From contig JABAKD010000020.1 of the NCBI GenBank assembly GCA_012845835.1, forward strand, positions 496,001-560,000: a stretch of 64,000 nucleotides of DNA. The letters run 5' to 3'. This stretch comes from Undaria pinnatifida. Lineage: Eukaryota; Sar; Phaeophyceae; Laminariales; Alariaceae. The position numbers were made by a program, and so were the translations under genes. The notes under the pieces are model-generated. The model saw nothing but the letters and a program-made list of their open reading frames with translations. It ran no database searches and was not told where the DNA came from. Below, in pieces: positions 58,928-64,000 of the stretch. How positions within the stretch are numbered: the first letter of the stretch is position 1; each line of letters begins with the position of its first letter.

Positions 58928-59098
58928 GAAGAGCTGAAGTACTGCTGCATGCAGCAGCAGTGTGACGTCTTATGACTAGAAGTCATCCATCTTGGATGAT
59001 AGTACAGTAGGTGAAGAGCTGAAGGACTGCTGCATGCAGCAGCAGTATGACGTCTTATGACTAGAAGTCATCCATCTTGGATGATAGTACAGTAGGTG
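58928..59098. repeat. 85-bp tandem duplication, each unit with three hairpins
   Basis: Two almost identical units start at 58,928 and 59,013. Each contains CTGCTGCATGCAGCAG (perfect palindrome), ATGACTAGAAGTCAT (3-nt loop) and CATCCATCTTGGATG (short stem-loop) one after another. Confidence 0.85.
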
Positions 59099-59142
59099 TA
59101 GCAGGTGGCACGTTCACACGCCCTTTACGGTCACGTGCCCTG

Positions 59143-59290
59143 TTGTTGTTGTTGTTGTTGTTGTTGTTGTCGTTGTCGTTGTTGTCGTTGTTGTTGTTGT
59201 TGTCGTTGTCGTTGTTGTCGTTGTTGTCTCACATTAACTATTGTCCAAAATCTTGAGTCCGTGTGCCCTGTACCCTCCCACCCCAGCTCA
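59143..59290 (-). mobile_element. Possible diverged LINE 3' end
   Basis: A (TTG/TCG)n run at 59,143-59,227 is followed by TCTCACATTAACT, identical to the first bases after the tail in the LINE copies at 39.9 and 61.9 kb, then a diverged GAGTCCGTG word. It is probably a very short truncated relative. Confidence 0.45.
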
Positions 59291-59427
59291 TATGGCAAAG
59301 GGCAGCGAGCCAGCAACTTACTATTAGTATTACAGGTAATTGGTGGTATTGAGGCGCGGCCTCAATACCTGCAGTAGGTATATCTGCGATGCATCATGTA
59401 TGGAGTTCCTTGTGTTGTATTTTGGCC

Positions 59428-60160
59428 ATTTCTTACACAGTCGGATTTGTCAGCCGAACAGCCTTTTTCGACTGAAGCCCAAATCGAGCTTTCTTACACA
59501 GTCGGAACAGGGCTTTTTCGCAACTTTTTTCGACTGAGTTTTCCGACTGGGGAATCCAGTCTTTTTTGGGGGATCCAGTGTTTTTTGAACCCATCGCATA
59601 TCGCTTATCCCACCACCAAGCACACACCCACACGCCCACACACCCATACCAGGTACCACACAGCAGTATCATACAGGGCGCTGACGCTGGCTTGGCTATC
59701 ACTGCTGTTGCTTCTCGCCGCAAGTCAACGTGGCGCATTCCTAGCTACCGCTCGCTAGCAGCGTGTATCACACGACGGCAGCAGCGCGCGGTATCGATCC
59801 CATTTTGCGAACAACGGCTACGCCTGCTGTAGCTTTGGCGGCTCTCGGCTGAGTGCAACTCCACGAACGTAGCTTTGCCGGCTTTCGGCTATAATCCCAA
59901 AGCCACCAACGCCGAAAGCCGCCGACCGCTGGGACGAGAGTTCGTCGAGCGCGAGCACATGTTGCTCGTGCAGAACGCGCGAAGCACAGAGCTGCCAACC
60001 GATCTTCGACTGCCATACAGCAGTACACCCTTACACCAACCCCCTCTAGGAAGAGCACAAAAACCATAAAATCGACTTGACTGACGATAAGAAGGAGGAC
60101 CAGAAGAATCCAGTCGAAAACGGCCGTATTCGACTGGCGGAATCCGACTATGTAAGAAAT
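59428..60160. mobile_element. Complete TIR element (CAGTCG family)
   Basis: The left end ATTTCTTACACAGTCGGATT and the right end, reverse-complemented, ATTTCTTACATAGTCGGATT match at 19 of 20 positions. Length is 733 bp. The TIR motif recurs internally at ~59,492. Partial relatives are at 7,640-8,215 (left half) and 16,120-16,482 (right half). There is no transposase frame. Target duplication is unclear. Confidence 0.8.
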
Positions 60161-61534
60161 AGCCTTGAGAGCAGTTTCGGAAAACTTTTTTTCCCAGAAT
60201 GAAAACATATCCAGAATCAGAGGGAAAAATCGCGTTTCGTTCTGGGTTTCGCCCCCAAATCCAGAGGCAGGGGATTTTTTGGGGCTCCCTTTCTGGAAAC
60301 TCAAGTTCCGGTTCAAAACGAGAATGAACCGGCCCCAAGATGTGGTGTATCAGTGTTTTAGTGTGGAGAGCGCGCTCTGATGTGAATTACCCACACCACG
60401 CATCTACAGCAGTACCTGTACCTGGACACACTTCAGACATGAATATAGCGCTTCAACCAACCAACGAAGCACACCCCGTGCCACCAGTAGCTAGCCGCAG
60501 CAACAGCAGCAGCAGCGAGACACGCATGCAGTAGCGAACGGCACAAGGATGTCGGCCCCCTCAACGAAGGTTCGAATCGGTGCTGGCACGCTACAATGGG
60601 CAAAGAAGAGGAGAGCTCGGAGAGGAGGTGCTTGGTGCTGGGGAGACAGGCTTGCCAAGAGGGCCAGCTACAGCGACCGAGAGGCACAAAAGGGCTTTCG
60701 AACCTGAAGGTGTCGTCTTACTCGCCGTGCACTCCAGCTGCGTGCTTTGTTGCTTTGGCAGCCTCGGCACAAGCCTGTGTTTGGCAGGGTCGTCGATTTC
60801 GCCACGTAGCGTACCTGCTGTTGAACACAACACCTGGCACCTGGCACGCGAATTCCGAATTCGCGCACACCCACACACAGCCACGTATGTGGGAGTTGAT
60901 TTTGATTGCTGACAGCCACTGACAAAGAGCCACTGCCCTAATTATGTTTGAGGTGACCACGGGCACGCAGGTCCTGGCTACGCGCTGCTGCTGCTACTGC
61001 TGCGTGCTTCGTCGCGCACAGTCAGGTTAGCTGTTTAGCTAGCTCCCTGCTGCTGACGTCCGTTCATTCCTCGGCCAAATGCAAAAGGCTAAAACACGCA
61101 AGAAAAACGTTTTGAAACCTCTTTGAACGCGGCCGATTTTTACACCAATCAGCACGAAACGTCATTTTGCCATTTCGTTCTGGAAAATGAAGAAAAAAAT
61201 GGTTCTGGATTTGTTCATTCTGCGATTCTGGAAAACGAAAAATTGTTTCCGAAACTGTCTATTGGCATCGAGCGCGTCCCAGAACCAATCAATTGCTCCT
61301 GCGGTACACTGGCTCCGGATTGGTTTTGTTAAAGCTGCTCTCGCAAACATTTTCGCGGCGCGGTCACCCGTCTGGATTGGACAGGTCGCCGAGGGCGTTG
61401 TACCTCGATTCGAATTGAGGGTGTACCCGTAGGTTCAACATCACTGTTTTTGGTATTCCGAACGAAAAGGGTATGATGGCGGAGAGATTATGTTGTTCTC
61501 GACGCGCTTGTGGGCTTGTGCATATTTTACAAAA
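60161..61534. other. No confident gene
   Basis: A plus-strand frame from ATG 60,549 (KVRIGAGTLQWAKKRRAR) has protein-like composition and could be a later exon of the gene at 57,980, but no splice pair with the right phase was found. The rest is unassigned. Confidence 0.3.
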
Positions 61535-61605
61535 ATTGAAAAACGTCAGCTGCGAGTACGAACGATTGAATGGTTGAAACTCAACTTTGCAAGCTGCGTG
61601 GTACA
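61535..61605 (-). repeat. Dispersed exon-like repeat, diverged copy
   Basis: On the minus strand CCACGCAG precedes CTTGCAAAGTTGAG, with CGCAGCTGACGTTTTT at the other end. The middle is diverged and the frame broken. Confidence 0.5.
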
Positions 61606-61620
61606 TGTATGTTTGGCTAA

Positions 61621-61848
61621 GGGCCCGAATTAACGAAGAACTTGCCAAATCGAGTTTCGATTTTTTTCTTTTAGAATTGAATTTAATTTGCATCTGATTG
61701 GTCAAAAAATTATTCACCAAGCAGGCATTCTCAGAATTATTACGAAAAATTAAATTCAACAAAGAAGTAAAGGAAGACTTTGTCGGCCGAATTTAGTCGA
61801 AAATCGAATTTCAATTTGGGGAGTTTGTCCACCAAGACATGGCATGTT
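61621..61848 (+). mobile_element. PIF/Harbinger-like TIR element, truncated copy C
   Basis: It starts GGGCCCGAATTAACGAAGAA after TAA and follows copy B (from 14,333) for ~225 bp to AAGACATGGCATGTT, where the LINE tail array begins. The rest of the element is missing. Confidence 0.8.
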
Positions 61849-61858
61849 GTATGTTGTA

Positions 61859-61952
<94 letters not shown>

Positions 61953-62173
61953 CTCACATTAACTCGCATAATCAAGTCCGTGGTCACAGGACAGGCTCCA
62001 GTCACTCTGGAGCTGAGGAATACCCCAGGGAAAAAACACAAGCAAACCAAAGGTGGTACACGCATATATCACAGCTGACGCAATTCATGCCTCCACCAGA
62101 AACATGTAAAACATTGAAATCGGGAGCCAGCCTACGATGTGCCAGGTCCATACTGATACGTCTCACTACTCGA
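61849..62173 (-). mobile_element. LINE, strongly 5'-truncated copy 3 with long (CAA)n tail
   Basis: About 30 CAA units (TTG on the plus strand, 61,862-61,951) are followed by ~220 bp of LINE 3' UTR ending near CTCACTACTCGA. It inserted into the TIR element fragment on its left. Confidence 0.85.
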
Positions 62174-63303
62174 ATGTTGTTGTTGTTGTTCTCACATCAA
62201 CTCGCATAATCGAGTCCGTGGTCACAGGACAGGCTCCAGTCACTCTGAGCTGAGGAATACCCCAGGGAAAAAAACACAAACAAACCAAAGGTGGTACACG
62301 CATATATCACAGCTGACGCAATTCATGCCTCCACCAGAAACATATAAAAATGAAATCGGGAGTCAGCCTACGATGTGCCAGGTCCATACTGGTGCATACG
62401 TCTCACTACTCGCGCCTGGAAAAACCGACTATACCGCTTGCCACCCAAGAAAGACTACCACCACGCATATATTGCACGTAGTACCTATCACTACGCATAC
62501 GCGCAAGTCAATTGGAAAAACGAAACAAAGAAAAGAAAAGAAGAGAAGATAAAGGAAAGGAAAGGAAAGGAAAGACAAGGAAGCGAAAAAACGAAAAAGG
62601 AAAGGAAAGGAAAGGAAAGGAAAGGAAAGGAAAGGAAAGGAAAGAAAAGACAACAAAAGTAAGAAAAGACAAGACAAGAAGAGGAAGCAAGGAAAGGAAA
62701 AGAGAAAAAAATGTCATGCTAGCAGACCCTAGGAACTGACTAAAGACGGCATTGGGATCATCGAGGGCATCAAGTGCGTCATCAATGGCACTGGGGGGAG
62801 AACGCAACATGGCGAAGAAGTCAGGGCGGTCTTACGCTATTTCGTGACGACCATTGGAAGGCGCACAAATTTCAAGACGATGATGGCCAGACCCAGACGT
62901 CAGTCTCTTGGGCATGAAGCCCCCCCTTCCCCCCCCCCCCCTTCCCCCTCCCCTTCCCCCCTCCTCCCTCTCCCCCCCTCCCCCCTCCCCCCTCCCCCCT
63001 CCCCCCCTCCCCCCCTCCCCCCCTCCCCCCTCCCACCCTCCCCCCCTCCCCCCCTCCCCCCTCCCCCCGGTCGCTTAGAAATGCCGAGGGTGGATGGCGC
63101 TGCCGCAGCCTTTGCGCGTCGCTCTGCAGCTTTGCATCTCTCTCCGTTTCATGCCAAGTCCGCATGAACAACTCGGCCCCCTCCTCTACTCGTCGAAACC
63201 ATCTGCCGGCCTTCTGAGCAGCCTTTCGCCACCCTTCGACTTTCATTCCAAAGACCGACATATCCTCCTTCAGATGAGCCATCCAGTCCTTCTCTTGCAC
63301 CCC
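62174..63303 (-). mobile_element. LINE, 5'-truncated copy 2
   Basis: A short (CAA)4 tail (62,175-62,187), a 3' UTR with a (GGAAA)n purine tract (62,540-62,645), the C-rich tract (62,923-63,068), and the C-terminal coding end. It truncates where homology to copy 1 stops near 63,303. The coding end retains Trp (TGG) where copy 1 has TAG. It carries a 2-bp insertion near 63,138 that shifts the frame before the Gly-rich part. Confidence 0.9.
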
Positions 63304-63509
63304 GAATATAGATCGGTGACTCCCATCCCTAGATGTTGTCAGGGTCAACAGGACGATTTTCCATAATAATCAGTCTGCACTGATACTGCTGTAAAACGCG
63401 CAAGGAGGGTAGATACTATAGTAAGCATTACATCATTATATGACACGATCAGTATAGACGGCGGGGGTTATAATACGCACGATACTATCACATGATATGA
63501 CCAATAAGT
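63304..63509. other. No gene recognised
   Basis: Spacer between the LINE and the terminal SINE. Only AT-rich, repeat-poor sequence is seen. Confidence 0.4.
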
Positions 63510-63516
63510 GGGTTGT

Positions 63517-63552
<36 letters not shown>

Positions 63553-63840
63553 GCACACTTTCACTTTTCAGCTTCTGGACAAGCCGTGGTCACAGGTGTC
63601 ATCCCTTCTCCTCCCCGGTTCTTGCCTTCAATTTTTATCGCGCATAGGGTTCAGCAATCCCACTGCTCGTCGATTGTTCATCGAATGTTGCTGACTCACG
63701 CTCTCGCGCTTTCCGCAAGTCAATTTGTGCACAAGAAAAAGTCCCAACGAATTTATACGAGTATGCACTCGGCGGGGCTCGAACTCACGAAACTGACCTA
63801 TACCTGGCTCGAGGATAACCTGATACGCCACCGGGGCGAC
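63510..63840 (-). mobile_element. tRNA-derived SINE (family 1), copy D, best preserved
   Basis: On the minus strand: CGGTCGCCCCGGTGGCGTAT with the A-box, then TTCGTGAGTTCGAGCCCCGC with the B-box, a ~230-bp body, the LINE-shared motif CCTGTGACCACGGCTTG, and a poly(A) tail of about 30 bases (T run at 63,520-63,549). Similar lengths and ends at 4,388-4,692 and 52,200-52,490 define the family consensus at about 285 bp without tail. Confidence 0.9.
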
Positions 63841-64000
63841 CGGTATATTTCATTGTAGGTGTATTATTGTACAGCCATTCTACGTACCTACCAGGTATAC
63901 TGTTATAATCCAAGTATTAGTAGAGGGGGTGTGGGAAGAAAGGTTTTGTTACAAAGCACAGAATGACAAGGGTCATGAGTGTGATTATTATATCTATCAC
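63841..64000. other. No gene recognised
   Basis: Window end, short AT-rich sequence. Confidence 0.4.

Overview
The window is nuclear DNA from a eukaryote. Coding segments are broken by GT-AG introns, and most of the sequence is repeats: non-LTR and LTR retrotransposons, tRNA-derived SINEs, TIR elements, microsatellites and interstitial TTAGGG-type tracts. A bHLH exon of the RNxREQxRxxKI type, introns of several hundred bases and the repeat mix suggest a stramenopile alga, possibly a brown alga. That placement is inference; no organelle or rRNA marker is present to confirm it.

Layout. 0.4-1.6 kb is a degenerate tandem repeat. 1.8-3.7 kb is a broken Copia-type gag with a large palindrome. 4.4-12.9 kb holds a SINE, TIR-element copies, two HSE-like minisatellites, a multi-exon candidate gene on the plus strand (8,978-10,828) and an exon pair on the minus strand (12,598-11,405). 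12.9-15.1 kb carries two oppositely oriented TIR elements with 3-bp target duplications. 16.5-17.0 kb is a bHLH exon. 18.4-20.0 kb is one copy of a segment repeated at 47.6-49.1 kb. 20.0-20.5 kb holds telomere-like repeats between inverted repeats. 20.6-23.7 kb is a two-part locus resembling a DDE transposase. 24.4-25.2 kb is a cluster of exon-like pieces. 26.9-29.5 kb is a decayed chromodomain Gypsy pol. 30.9-37.3 kb contains retroposon copies and further pol fragments. 39.8-42.6 kb is a 5'-truncated LINE; more copies lie at 61.8-63.3 kb.

The best-supported host gene occupies 57,735-44,404 on the minus strand. It encodes a superfamily-1 helicase-like protein fused to a RecB/AddB-type PD-(D/E)XK nuclease with a four-cysteine iron-sulfur signature. 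A single phase-0 intron of about 9.9 kb would join its two coding blocks. That intron is full of repeats and contains, on the same strand, an intact 455-codon ORF for a secreted-looking protein made of five ~85-residue repeats in alternating types. A second gene starts head-to-head at 57,980 on the plus strand.

The mobile elements are related to one another. The tRNA-derived SINE shares a 15-bp motif near its 3' end with the LINE, which suggests a SINE-LINE partnership. A short exon-like sequence preceded by a splice-acceptor-like AG recurs at many sites on both strands. No CRISPR array, rRNA gene or functional tRNA gene was found.
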